Positions 30,871 to 40,371 of a stretch of 64,000 nucleotides of DNA are shown one piece after another. The notes beneath the pieces were generated by a model. The model searched no databases. It worked only from the letters and a program-made list of their open reading frames with translations, and was not told the origin of the DNA. This DNA is from an uncultured Pelagibacteraceae bacterium. Its GTDB lineage: Bacteria; Pseudomonadota; Alphaproteobacteria; Pelagibacterales; Pelagibacteraceae. A program made the translations under genes and the position numbers. The stretch lies in NCBI GenBank assembly GCA_902622655.1, contig CACNQY010000001.1:20117-84116 (forward strand). Reading direction: 5' to 3'. Every line of letters begins with the position of its first letter. Position 1 is the stretch's first letter.

Positions 30871-33024
30871 CTAATCTATGCCAAGATGTTTTTTTCTTTT
30901 TCCAACCCAAGTTCTTATTAAGTTATCAAAAATTAAACCTATAAATGCAACACAGATACCTAAAGTTAAACCGATTCCTGCTCCATTTTTATCTGAAAGT
31001 GCTTTTAATATATACTGACCCAGATCCTCTGTTCCAATAAATGCTCCTATGATCACCATAAATAAAGCAAAAACGATAGTTTGATTTAGACCTAGCATCA
31101 TATGTGGAAATGCTAATGGAAATTCAATTTTTGTTAATCTTTGAAATTTATTAACCCCAGACATTGTTGCAGCTTCATGTAAGCCGACAGGAACGCTTCT
31201 TAAACCTTCAATCGTATATCTTGTTGCAGGTATTGTTGCATAAACAATTACAGCAATTAAAACAGAGGTATCTGTAATTCCGAAAAGCATCATTACTGGA
31301 ATTAAATATACAAACGACGGGAATGTTTGAAATATGTCACATACACCAAGCATAAATGCAGCTGATTTTTTATTCTGAAAACATAAAGTTCCAACTGTAA
31401 ATCCTATTAAACAAGAAATAACTACTCCAAAAGTTGCCATGTACAATGTAACTAGCGCTCTATCCCACCAAGGGCTTAATGCTATAAATAAAGTTAAACC
31501 AGCAACAACTAATGCTGATCGAATACCTCCAATTAAGTATCCTGCTCCAACTGCAAGCACCAATGTAGCAACTGCTGGCATTCTTAAATACAAACCTCTC
31601 ATCGGCTGAAGCACATCTTGAATTAACCATGTATTGAATGCTTTAATATACACAAAAAAAGTATCAAAAATCCAATCAACTCCTGTATTCCAAAAATCTG
31701 CTGTTGATATTCCTTTATTATGGGGAATTTCAAACAAGTAATTAAAACTACCTTTGAAAATAAAAGTCCCAACATATGCAAGAATTATTCCAATTACGAA
31801 TGAAGCTGAAAAAAATATTACGTTTTTATTTCTTTGGAAAAATGTCAAATTACCAAAATAATCTGTTTGCTTATTTGCCCAAGCTAAAGACATTTTATCA
31901 AGAAGAATTGCAATTAAACTAATACACAATCCTGCTTCTAATGCTAATCCAATATTAAGTTGGTTCAAAGCTAATAATAAATTAAATCCCAAACCTTTGG
32001 CACCAATGAAAGCAGATATAACTGCCATTGAAAAACAAACCATAATAACTTGGTTAACTCCAATTAAAATATCTCGTCTTGCTGTAGGAATTAATACCTT
32101 AAGCATTAGCTGCCAATTAGTACACCCACTCATTCTTCCTGCTTCAATTACTTCCGGCGGTATGGCTCTTAAGCCTAAAATTGTAAGTAATATCATTGGT
32201 GGAACTGCAACAACCATTGTAATGATTACAGCAGCATGATCACCAACACCAAAAAGAACTAGAGCAGGAACTAATACAGCATATTGCGGCATAGTTTGCA
32301 TTACTAAGAGAATTGGGTACAAAGCTTTTTCAACACGTTTGCTTTTATATGCGGCAATACCTAAACCTAAACCAAAAATAAATGACAGTGGTGCAGCAAC
32401 TAATATAAAAGAAAGTGTTTGCATTGATGGTTTCCATTGTCCAAATACAGAAATATAGATCATCGTTAAACCAGCAAATAATGCCAATCCTTTTCCACTT
32501 AATTTATAAGATAGTATTGCTGCTCCTGCTGCAACAATAGTCCAAGGTAAACCTGGTAACTCTAACCACGGATAAGCATCTATAAAATCCCAGCTGGTGA
32601 ATGCAACGATGGTCTCTAAACCACCTAGTAAAATCTCTCTAATCAACTCAATTAAAAATGTCATAAAAGCTGTTAAATTTCGACTTATCTGTAATAATAA
32701 TGGTCGAGTTTTGAATTCTTGAGTATCTTCATTCCAAAACTCCATGGGCATCCACTCATTCATCAAAAAAAATAATGAGTCATTTATCCAGATAGGTAAC
32801 CATCCAAGTAGCGGAGGTAATCTCCAAAATACATCAAAGGCGTAATACCTAACTTCTTTACCTAAGAAAAAGTAAACACTTTGATTAGGATCTTTAACAA
32901 ATTCTGCCTGACCTCTTATAAATTTATAAGTTTCAGGAACTTCAATCGCAAAACACAAAGCAAAAAATACAATTAACAAAAATAGCCATTGAAATAATTT
33001 CGGATATTTTTTTAAATACTGCAT
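30871..33024 (-). CDS. tmoW: glycine betaine/TMAO-type ABC transporter permease, two fused ProW-like domains
   Basis: 717 aa; two BPD_transp_1 domains; proximity to tmm/tdm suggests TmoW. Confidence 0.75.
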   Translation of the reverse strand: MQYLKKYPKLFQWLFLLIVFFALCFAIEVPETYKFIRGQAEFVKDPNQSVYFFLGKEVRYYAFDVFWRLPPLLGWLPIWINDSLFFLMNEWMPMEFWNEDTQEFKTRPLLLQISRNLTAFMTFLIELIREILLGGLETIVAFTSWDFIDAYPWLELPGLPWTIVAAGAAILSYKLSGKGLALFAGLTMIYISVFGQWKPSMQTLSFILVAAPLSFIFGLGLGIAAYKSKRVEKALYPILLVMQTMPQYAVLVPALVLFGVGDHAAVIITMVVAVPPMILLTILGLRAIPPEVIEAGRMSGCTNWQLMLKVLIPTARRDILIGVNQVIMVCFSMAVISAFIGAKGLGFNLLLALNQLNIGLALEAGLCISLIAILLDKMSLAWANKQTDYFGNLTFFQRNKNVIFFSASFVIGIILAYVGTFIFKGSFNYLFEIPHNKGISTADFWNTGVDWIFDTFFVYIKAFNTWLIQDVLQPMRGLYLRMPAVATLVLAVGAGYLIGGIRSALVVAGLTLFIALSPWWDRALVTLYMATFGVVISCLIGFTVGTLCFQNKKSAAFMLGVCDIFQTFPSFVYLIPVMMLFGITDTSVLIAVIVYATIPATRYTIEGLRSVPVGLHEAATMSGVNKFQRLTKIEFPLAFPHMMLGLNQTIVFALFMVIIGAFIGTEDLGQYILKALSDKNGAGIGLTLGICVAFIGLIFDNLIRTWVGKRKKHLGID

Positions 33025-33027
33025 ATT

Positions 33028-34059
33028 TTAATTACCATTTTTTCTTCCTCCAAAAACTGTGTCTATTATTTTTGAAGGTTTAATTGATCCTACAATATTA
33101 TTATTTGAGTCAACTACTCCTACTAATTTTTCTTGAGTAAGTATTTTTTCGGCAACATTTTCTATAATTTCATCTTTTGATACTTTTAAATCTCCTAAAT
33201 TATCTTTACTTGATGCATCCATGACATCCTCAATAATTAAAACCTTCTCTCTCGGTACTTCTTCAGTAAATTTTCTAACATATTCAGTTGCTGGATTTAA
33301 TACTATGTTGGCTGGTGTATCTAATTGTTCAATTATACCATCTTTCATAATTGCTATTCGATCAGCTAACTTTAATGCCTCATCAAAATCATGGGTAATG
33401 AACATTATAGTTTTTTGTAATTTATCTTGAAGTCTTAAAAATTCATCTTGCATTTCTTTTCTGATTAATGGATCTAGTGCAGAAAAAGGTTCATCCAAAA
33501 ACCATATATCAGGCTCTACTGCAAGTGATCTTGCGATCCCTACTCTTTGTTGTTGTCCACCTGAAAGCTCTCTTGGAAAATAGTTTTCTCTCCCATCAAG
33601 TCCAACTAATTTTACCATTTCCATTGCTCTATTAATACTGTCCTCAGTGTTAGTTCCTTTGATCTGTAATGGAAATGCAATATTTTCAACAACGGTTTTG
33701 TGAGGTAGTAAAGCAAAACTTTGAAACACCATTCCCATTTTGCTTCTCCTAAGTTCTATAAGTTCTTTATTGTTTAATTCTAATAAATCTTGACCTTCTA
33801 TAAAAATTTTACCACCTGTTGCATCGGTAAGTCTTGATATACACCTAAGCAATGTTGATTTACCTGAACCAGATAAGCCCATTACTACCAACATTTCACC
33901 TTTTGCAACCTCAAAGGAAGCGTTGTTAACTCCTACAATGCACCCCTTTTCTTGAAAAGTTTTTGCTTCTACATTGCCGTTAGCTTCTTCAAGCATCTTT
34001 TTGGCATTTTGCCCAAAAATTTTATAAACTGATTCACATTTGATAACTGTTTCAGACAT
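33028..34059 (-). CDS. tmoV: glycine betaine/TMAO-type ABC transporter ATP-binding protein
   Basis: Walker A GLSGSGKST, LSGGQQQRVGIARSL, CBS-like C-terminus. Confidence 0.85.
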   Translation of the reverse strand: MSETVIKCESVYKIFGQNAKKMLEEANGNVEAKTFQEKGCIVGVNNASFEVAKGEMLVVMGLSGSGKSTLLRCISRLTDATGGKIFIEGQDLLELNNKELIELRRSKMGMVFQSFALLPHKTVVENIAFPLQIKGTNTEDSINRAMEMVKLVGLDGRENYFPRELSGGQQQRVGIARSLAVEPDIWFLDEPFSALDPLIRKEMQDEFLRLQDKLQKTIMFITHDFDEALKLADRIAIMKDGIIEQLDTPANIVLNPATEYVRKFTEEVPREKVLIIEDVMDASSKDNLGDLKVSKDEIIENVAEKILTQEKLVGVVDSNNNIVGSIKPSKIIDTVFGGRKNGN

Positions 34060-34121
34060 AATCTCTAAGGTTATATTAAATTTAATAAAATTAAAATGTT
34101 AATAATTACTCCATTTGCTTG

Positions 34122-34673
34122 TTAAAAATTTTTAATAAAATAAACCCTTGTATCAATTCCTGTGCTTAAAAAACTTAAAGCTTCTCCACTTATAGTGATG
34201 CTTTCATTTACTCCTACATTATTTCCACTCACTGTAAAACCTGCAAAACATTTTCTTTTTTCCTCATCCCATTTAACAAAAGTTTCATCAATTTTGTTTC
34301 CATTAATTGTATAAAGCTCATGCGCTCTAAAATTTAAAAAATTAGCTCCCATTATTGCTCTTTGAGGAATTAATTTTGTTGCTTTACATACCTGCTCATA
34401 TATTTCATCTGTTAATTTGTATTGATCAGTTCCATCAAATGTTACTAGTATCCCTGAAGGTAATTTAGATATTAACTCACTAAGTTTTTTTTCTTCAGCA
34501 ATTCTCTCTTCCTCTAGCTTCATTCTTTTTACTAAGTCATCACCTTGTCCAAAAATTCCATTTAAAACACTAAACGATATAATTACGATTAGAGTAATAA
34601 ATATAAGACCAATAAATTGTCTTAAAGAGTCAGGTAAATCTTTTATTTTATTAATATAATTTTCTTTAGACAT
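34122..34673 (-). CDS. hypothetical membrane-anchored protein (183 aa)
   Basis: N-terminal TM FIGLIFITLIVIISFSVL; overlaps MORN ORF stop. Confidence 0.5.
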   Translation of the reverse strand: MSKENYINKIKDLPDSLRQFIGLIFITLIVIISFSVLNGIFGQGDDLVKRMKLEEERIAEEKKLSELISKLPSGILVTFDGTDQYKLTDEIYEQVCKATKLIPQRAIMGANFLNFRAHELYTINGNKIDETFVKWDEEKRKCFAGFTVSGNNVGVNESITISGEALSFLSTGIDTRVYFIKNF

Positions 34674-35050
34674 TATTCTTGTAACTTACCATTCTTCCAA
34701 ATACCCGTTTTTTGTTTTCCATCAGCCCAGGTAAATGTTCCCTGACCATTCATAAAACCGTTCGCCCACTCTCCTTTATAAGTAGAGCCATCAGGAAAAG
34801 TTAATGTTCCTATTCCACTCCAGACACTATTTTTAAATTCCCCTTTATAAATATATCCATTTGGCCAAGTCTCTATACCCTGTCCTTGTTTTTTTGTTGA
34901 AACCCATTCTCCTTCATAAGTTGTTTTATCTGTATAAACCCACTTACCATAACCATTGTCACAATTACCTTCTTTGCAACCTGTACTTCTTGCAAATACT
35001 GATGAGCAAACTAGAAAACTTAAAAGAAAAACAACAATAGATTTTTTCAT
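34673..35050 (-). CDS. secreted MORN-repeat protein
   Basis: Signal peptide; repeats YEGEWVSTKKQGQG / YKGEFKNSVWSGIG / YKGEWANGFMNGQG. Confidence 0.85.
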   Translation of the reverse strand: MKKSIVVFLLSFLVCSSVFARSTGCKEGNCDNGYGKWVYTDKTTYEGEWVSTKKQGQGIETWPNGYIYKGEFKNSVWSGIGTLTFPDGSTYKGEWANGFMNGQGTFTWADGKQKTGIWKNGKLQE

Positions 35051-35076
35051 AAATATATTTTACACAAAATTACTTA

Positions 35077-35108
35077 AAAAAAAATCCCCCCCAACAGAGT
35101 TGGGGGAG
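35077..35108 (-). terminator. Rho-independent terminator for the 35132..36076 gene
   Basis: On minus strand: CCCCCAAC-family stem (GTTGGGGG partner) followed by a T-run of about nine. Confidence 0.85.
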
Positions 35109-35131
35109 ATTTAAAATTTTAACTTTTATCC

Positions 35132-36076
35132 TTATTTAGTAAAAGCTTGCCAAACTGACTTATTATCAGCTAACCATTTTTTAGCTGCATCTTCGTGAGT
35201 CATTTTGTCAACATCAACTAAAGCTGCCATTGCACCAATTTGACTTGTAGAGAATGACAATTTTTTAAACATAGCCGCTGCATCAGGATGAGTTTTTGGG
35301 AAATCCTCGTGAACCGCTTTTTTCAAATATCCATCAGGAGAACCACATTTACCATCTCCACCATCTTCTGGTCTGCAACCAGCTGTATATGGAGGAAAGT
35401 CAATAAATGTAAAACCAGCACCATCTGTAAAGTTAGGTGTCCAGTTGAAAATAATTGTTCCTCTTCCTTCTTTTTCAGCTGCTGCTAGCTCTGCCCAAAG
35501 TGCATCCGCACTTCCAGCAAATTTAACCCACCAAAGATCACCTAAACCTAAAGCGTCAACTCTTTGTGGAATTAAGTCACCATGCCAAGTTTGTGGACCT
35601 TCCAACATTCTTCCTTTCCCATCTGGAGAGTCAGGTGTTGTAAAGTTTTTTGCACAAGCTGGATTTTTTAAAGCTGTCCAATCTGGTAGACCTGGACATA
35701 ATCCTTTTTCAGTAACCCAATTTGGATATCCCATATCCTCTAGAGTTCTTGCTTCATGATCTCCGAAATCTAACAAACCACCTTTATCAAGTGCTGTTGT
35801 AAACGATTTTCCAAAAGCAGATTCCCATACCTCGTGAGATATAGTTACATCTCCAATTCTAATCGACTCGTATACTGCTTGTGAGTCAGCGTTAACGTAT
35901 TTTACGTTATTTCCCATACTTTCGAAAATACCACCAATTACATAGGCCATTACAATTTGGCTTGACCAGTTGTGAGTTGGTATCACGATAGGCTTTTTGC
36001 TATCAGCATTAGAAATTCCTGCAAAACTAACAACAGAAATAACTAGAGCAGATAGTAATGATATTATTTTTTTCAT
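35132..36076 (-). CDS. tmoX: glycine betaine/TMAO-type ABC transporter substrate-binding protein
   Basis: Signal peptide, OpuAC fold (IVIPTHNWSSQIVMAYVIGGI); divergent from tdm. Confidence 0.75.
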   Translation of the reverse strand: MKKIISLLSALVISVVSFAGISNADSKKPIVIPTHNWSSQIVMAYVIGGIFESMGNNVKYVNADSQAVYESIRIGDVTISHEVWESAFGKSFTTALDKGGLLDFGDHEARTLEDMGYPNWVTEKGLCPGLPDWTALKNPACAKNFTTPDSPDGKGRMLEGPQTWHGDLIPQRVDALGLGDLWWVKFAGSADALWAELAAAEKEGRGTIIFNWTPNFTDGAGFTFIDFPPYTAGCRPEDGGDGKCGSPDGYLKKAVHEDFPKTHPDAAAMFKKLSFSTSQIGAMAALVDVDKMTHEDAAKKWLADNKSVWQAFTK

Positions 36077-36180
36077 ATATACCCCTCTATATTATTAATA
36101 TATTAATGATTAAGTATGTGCTTATTTAAAGTTATAGTCAACTCGTTTTGATTATATTAAAGTCACAAAAAAATTAAAAA

Positions 36181-38520
36181 ATGTTGGGTACAAGTAAAGA
36201 TATCAAATATCCTGGTTTAAATATTTTACCACCTGGAGTTGAAAGACATGTTGTTAATGGTGGCGGACTCACAGGATTTCAGGTTTTTCCAGACGATGAA
36301 ATAGAAATTATTAATAACGAGGGTAATCAAATTTGTGAAATTGTTTGTTTTAATAAAGATGGAAAATCTGAACTTGGTATCTTAAATCTCAAGGAAAATA
36401 ATAAAAATAATTTTATTAAAGATATTTTGCAAGGTAAGGACGAAACTATACTTGCAACAAACTATCAATTAAAAAAAAGAAACTTAAAAGTTTCAGACTC
36501 ACATGCTGCTATAATTTTTGATCCAGACACAAATGCAGGTGAAGTTATTAAATTAAAATCAAATGATAAATGTTATGTAATATTTGCCTCACCTGGGAAT
36601 GATATGGATGTTACTAATCAAAATCCTCCTGGTGAATTAACGATATTTATAAAAAGATCAAAAATTACAAATGATAAAGAGTTAAATGTTATTCCAGATC
36701 CTGTTTTTGAACCTGCACACGAAGAAAATATATTAAGACAATCCTGTACATCTTATGAAGTTAAAGAAGGTGACTACATTCAAATCATAAGTCCTACCGG
36801 AAGACAGTGCTCTGACTTTGTGGCATTTGATACAAGAAAATTAGAAAAAGGAATTGAAAAAGGATTGGACTGGCAAACCACACGAACTTTTATGGGTAAT
36901 ACGTTTCCTGGGCCAGGCCTATTTTCAAAATTTTATGATACTGATCATGAGCCACTAGTAGAAGTTATAAGAGATACAGTTGGAAAACATGACACTTTCA
37001 ACCTTGCATGTACCTCAAAATATTATGAGGATGCAGGTTATTTTGGACATCCAAATTGCTCAGACAACTTAACTGAAAGTATGTCTAAATTTGGAGTGCA
37101 AAAACAGAAAGGTTGGCATGCAATCAATTTATTTTTTAACACCTCTGCAGCAGGTTTAAATTCTGTCATTTCAGATGAGTCTTATTCTCGACCAGGAGAT
37201 TATGTAATGTTTAGAGCTTTAAAAGATTTAACTATTGGAACAACTGCTTGTCCAAGCGATATTGATCCATGTAATTCGTGGAATCCAACTGATATTTTTG
37301 TTAGAACGTATGACAAAAATAAAGAATTTAGCAAATCATTTGCATTTAGAATGAAAGCAGACTCAGAAAAAAAACTTACAAGAAACTCTGGTTTTTATGA
37401 AAGGACTTCTAAATTAACTCGAAATTTTGTTGATGCTAGAGGTTTTTGGCTTCCAAATGACTATACCAAACACGGTTTGGTAAACGAATATAATGCTTGT
37501 AGAAATGATGCTGTACTTATTGATTTATCTTCATTAAGAAAATTCGAAATTATTGGCCCAGATGCAGAGGAACTTTTAAATTATACTCTTACAAGAAACA
37601 TAAAAAAACTTTCTGTGGGACAAGTTGTTTATTCAGCAATGTGTTATGAAAATGGAATGATGTTTGATGATGGAACTCTTTTAAGATTAAGTGAAACAGG
37701 TTTTAGATGGATATGTGGAGATGAGTATGGAGGAGAATGGTTAAAAGAAGTTGCAAAGAAAAAAAAATTTAATGCTTTTATTAAAAACTCAACAGATCAA
37801 ATAAGTAATGTCTCTTTACAAGGTCCTAAAAGTAGAGAAATATTAAAAAAAATTATTTTTACACCACCAACACAGCCTTCAATAGATGAACTAGGTTGGT
37901 TTAGGTTCACAATTTGCAGAATTGAAGAGCTTCAAGGCATACCGTTAATTGTTTCAAGAACAGGTTATACCGGGGAGTTAGGTTATGAGATTTGGTGTCA
38001 TCCAAAACATGCACCGGAAGTTTGGGATAAACTAATGGAAGCAGGTAAAAATGATGGTTTAATACCAGCTGGGTTTGCTGCATTAGATAAACTTAGAATA
38101 GAAGCGGGTTTAATTCTCTTTGGTGCTGAATTTGATGGGGAACAAGATCCTTTTGAAGCAGGTATAGGTTTTGCGGTTCCATTAAAAACAAAAGAAGAGG
38201 ATTTTATTGGAAAAGAGGAATTAATTAAAAGAAAAGCCAATCCCCAAAAGAAATTAGTAGGTCTAGAGCTTGTTGGCAAAGAAATAGCTGGACACGGTGA
38301 TTGTGTTCACATTGGAAGATCTCAAGTTGGTGTAGTTACAAGTGGATGCTTATCTTCTACATTAAATAAAAATATAGCTCTTTGCAGAATAGACACCCAA
38401 TACTCAGAAATTGGTACTGAAGTTGAGATTGGAAAAATAGATGGTCATCAAAAAAGAATTGGTGCAAAAGTAGTTAGTTTTCCTTTTTATGATCCAACTA
38501 AATCTAGAGTCAGAGCTTAA
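36181..38520 (+). CDS. tdm: trimethylamine N-oxide demethylase (DUF1989 + GcvT fusion)
   Basis: N-term DUF1989 region, C-term THF-binding GcvT domain (GYTGELGYEIWCHPKHAPEVWDKLMEAG); next to tmoX/tmm. Confidence 0.88.
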   Translation: MLGTSKDIKYPGLNILPPGVERHVVNGGGLTGFQVFPDDEIEIINNEGNQICEIVCFNKDGKSELGILNLKENNKNNFIKDILQGKDETILATNYQLKKRNLKVSDSHAAIIFDPDTNAGEVIKLKSNDKCYVIFASPGNDMDVTNQNPPGELTIFIKRSKITNDKELNVIPDPVFEPAHEENILRQSCTSYEVKEGDYIQIISPTGRQCSDFVAFDTRKLEKGIEKGLDWQTTRTFMGNTFPGPGLFSKFYDTDHEPLVEVIRDTVGKHDTFNLACTSKYYEDAGYFGHPNCSDNLTESMSKFGVQKQKGWHAINLFFNTSAAGLNSVISDESYSRPGDYVMFRALKDLTIGTTACPSDIDPCNSWNPTDIFVRTYDKNKEFSKSFAFRMKADSEKKLTRNSGFYERTSKLTRNFVDARGFWLPNDYTKHGLVNEYNACRNDAVLIDLSSLRKFEIIGPDAEELLNYTLTRNIKKLSVGQVVYSAMCYENGMMFDDGTLLRLSETGFRWICGDEYGGEWLKEVAKKKKFNAFIKNSTDQISNVSLQGPKSREILKKIIFTPPTQPSIDELGWFRFTICRIEELQGIPLIVSRTGYTGELGYEIWCHPKHAPEVWDKLMEAGKNDGLIPAGFAALDKLRIEAGLILFGAEFDGEQDPFEAGIGFAVPLKTKEEDFIGKEELIKRKANPQKKLVGLELVGKEIAGHGDCVHIGRSQVGVVTSGCLSSTLNKNIALCRIDTQYSEIGTEVEIGKIDGHQKRIGAKVVSFPFYDPTKSRVRA

Positions 38521-38524
38521 TAAA

Positions 38525-38875
38525 ATGCCAAAAGAGAAGAAAACACTTTTAGATTTTTGGGAGGAACAAATGAGGCAGTCCCATACAGCAAGCAACTATT
38601 TTTTTAGAAAGTCCCCTTCTCATTATCATATGATGCTTTTAGTTATGTCTGCACATAAAGAAAATAAAAAGTTATCAGTTGAAGAACTCAAAACTAAATT
38701 ATTTAAAACATCTAGACCAAAATCAGCATTAATTATTACTGAGGCTTGTGAGAAAGGATTCTTTCGTCTTGAAAAAACTTCAACAGATCAAAGGATAAAA
38801 AATATTATTCCTAGTGAATCATTTATAGAAGAGTTTAATGAATATTTGAACACCCTAAAAAACATAAGTTATTAG
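38525..38875 (+). CDS. small winged-helix/MarR-like putative regulator
   Basis: 116 aa; helix-rich wHTH pattern LSVEELKTKLFKTSRPKSALIITEACEKGFFRLEKTSTDQR; starts 4 nt after tdm stop. Confidence 0.5.
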   Translation: MPKEKKTLLDFWEEQMRQSHTASNYFFRKSPSHYHMMLLVMSAHKENKKLSVEELKTKLFKTSRPKSALIITEACEKGFFRLEKTSTDQRIKNIIPSESFIEEFNEYLNTLKNISY

Positions 38876-38976
38876 CGGTAAATTTAATTAAAATCAAAAT
38901 ATCTAAATTATATATATAAATTTTAGTTCTATAAAAAATTATATTAATTACTATCACCAAAAAATAATGTTTTAGT

Positions 38977-40308
38977 ATGTCAACATTACCTTCAAAAGCC
39001 AAAGTAGTAATAGTCGGTGGTGGAATACACGGTCTTAGTACTGCATGGAAATTATCGGAAACTTACAAAAATCCTGGTGACATTGTTGTATTAGAAAAAA
39101 AAGATACTGCGGCTGGCGCAAGTGGAATTGCTTGTGGGGTTATTAGAAATAATTATTTTCAACCAGCGATGAGAGAGTTAATGGCTCATTCAGTTTCAGT
39201 TTGGGAGAGTGATCCTAAAGCATTCAAATATAATCCAGTTGGGTATTTGCAAATATCCCCTGAGGTTATGCACGAAGATGTAGCGAGTATTTACGAACAA
39301 CAAAAAGCCATTGGTTACGAATCTGTTTTCATTGAAGGTGAAAAAGATTGTATGAATTATATGAAAGATGTTTTTTTTGATGACTGGCAAGCACAAGGAA
39401 TAACTTCAATTCTTCACGAAAAAAAAGGTGGATATGCTTTTAATAAAGACTCAATTAAAGCTTTAGAGAGCAAATCAACATCTAATGGCGTTCAAGTAAT
39501 TAAAGGTGTGAAAGTAACAGGTTTTAAAAGAGGAAGTAATAGTAAAGCCGTCACAGGTGTAGAGACAGACAAAGGTACTATTGAATGCGAACAGATTGTT
39601 ATCGGTGCAGGTCCTTGGGCGAGAGATTTTTGGAATATGTTAGAGTTACCAAAGACTGCTAACATTAAAGGTAAAGATGGAAGAATACATGAAACTGATA
39701 TGTGGACTTATTGGATGCTGCAAGAAGGAGTTATTGGAGTTGAAGCTGACTTTTTGAAAACTAATGATGGCAAACAACCTCCTGTGGTTCACGTAGATTC
39801 GACTGCTCCGTTATATTCCGACAAAACAAAAAAATTAATAACTGACAAAATTTGGGGAATTTATTATAAACCAGACATTGAAGGTTTAGGTGTACAGGGT
39901 GGTACCTCACCTTACATTGTTAAAAAACATTTTGATCAAGTGAATGTTGATCCCTACGGAATAGAGTCGCCAGAATATCAAACTACTGATGAATTTAGCG
40001 AAATGTGGTGTTCCGCATTAGCTCATTGCCAAAAAAGATTTGAAGGTAAATCTAATTTATATAGAAAGGGTCCCTCTGGAGGTCTTGGATGTATGACGCC
40101 AGACTCTTTTCCAATCTTCGATAGATTTTTTGAGAATGTTTACATGATTGCAGACGCTAATCACGGATATAAAATGATTGGTGTGGGTGAACTTGTAGCA
40201 AAAGAAATTCTTGGTACTGAGAGCGATTTATTAAAACCGTTTAGATTCAACCGTTACGAGAAGGGTGAATTACACCCTACTTCGAACAGTCCGTTCCCTT
40301 GGAGCTAG
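38977..40308 (+). CDS. FAD-dependent amine oxidoreductase (SoxB/MgdA-like DAO family)
   Basis: VVIVGGGIHGLSTAWKLSE, GASGIACGVIRNNYF; upstream of GS/GOGAT-like cluster. Confidence 0.8.
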   Translation: MSTLPSKAKVVIVGGGIHGLSTAWKLSETYKNPGDIVVLEKKDTAAGASGIACGVIRNNYFQPAMRELMAHSVSVWESDPKAFKYNPVGYLQISPEVMHEDVASIYEQQKAIGYESVFIEGEKDCMNYMKDVFFDDWQAQGITSILHEKKGGYAFNKDSIKALESKSTSNGVQVIKGVKVTGFKRGSNSKAVTGVETDKGTIECEQIVIGAGPWARDFWNMLELPKTANIKGKDGRIHETDMWTYWMLQEGVIGVEADFLKTNDGKQPPVVHVDSTAPLYSDKTKKLITDKIWGIYYKPDIEGLGVQGGTSPYIVKKHFDQVNVDPYGIESPEYQTTDEFSEMWCSALAHCQKRFEGKSNLYRKGPSGGLGCMTPDSFPIFDRFFENVYMIADANHGYKMIGVGELVAKEILGTESDLLKPFRFNRYEKGELHPTSNSPFPWS

Positions 40309-40371
40309 ACTATAAATCTAGACACTAATAAAATTTTCAGCTACGCTTGAATAAATTAAATTCATTGAGGG

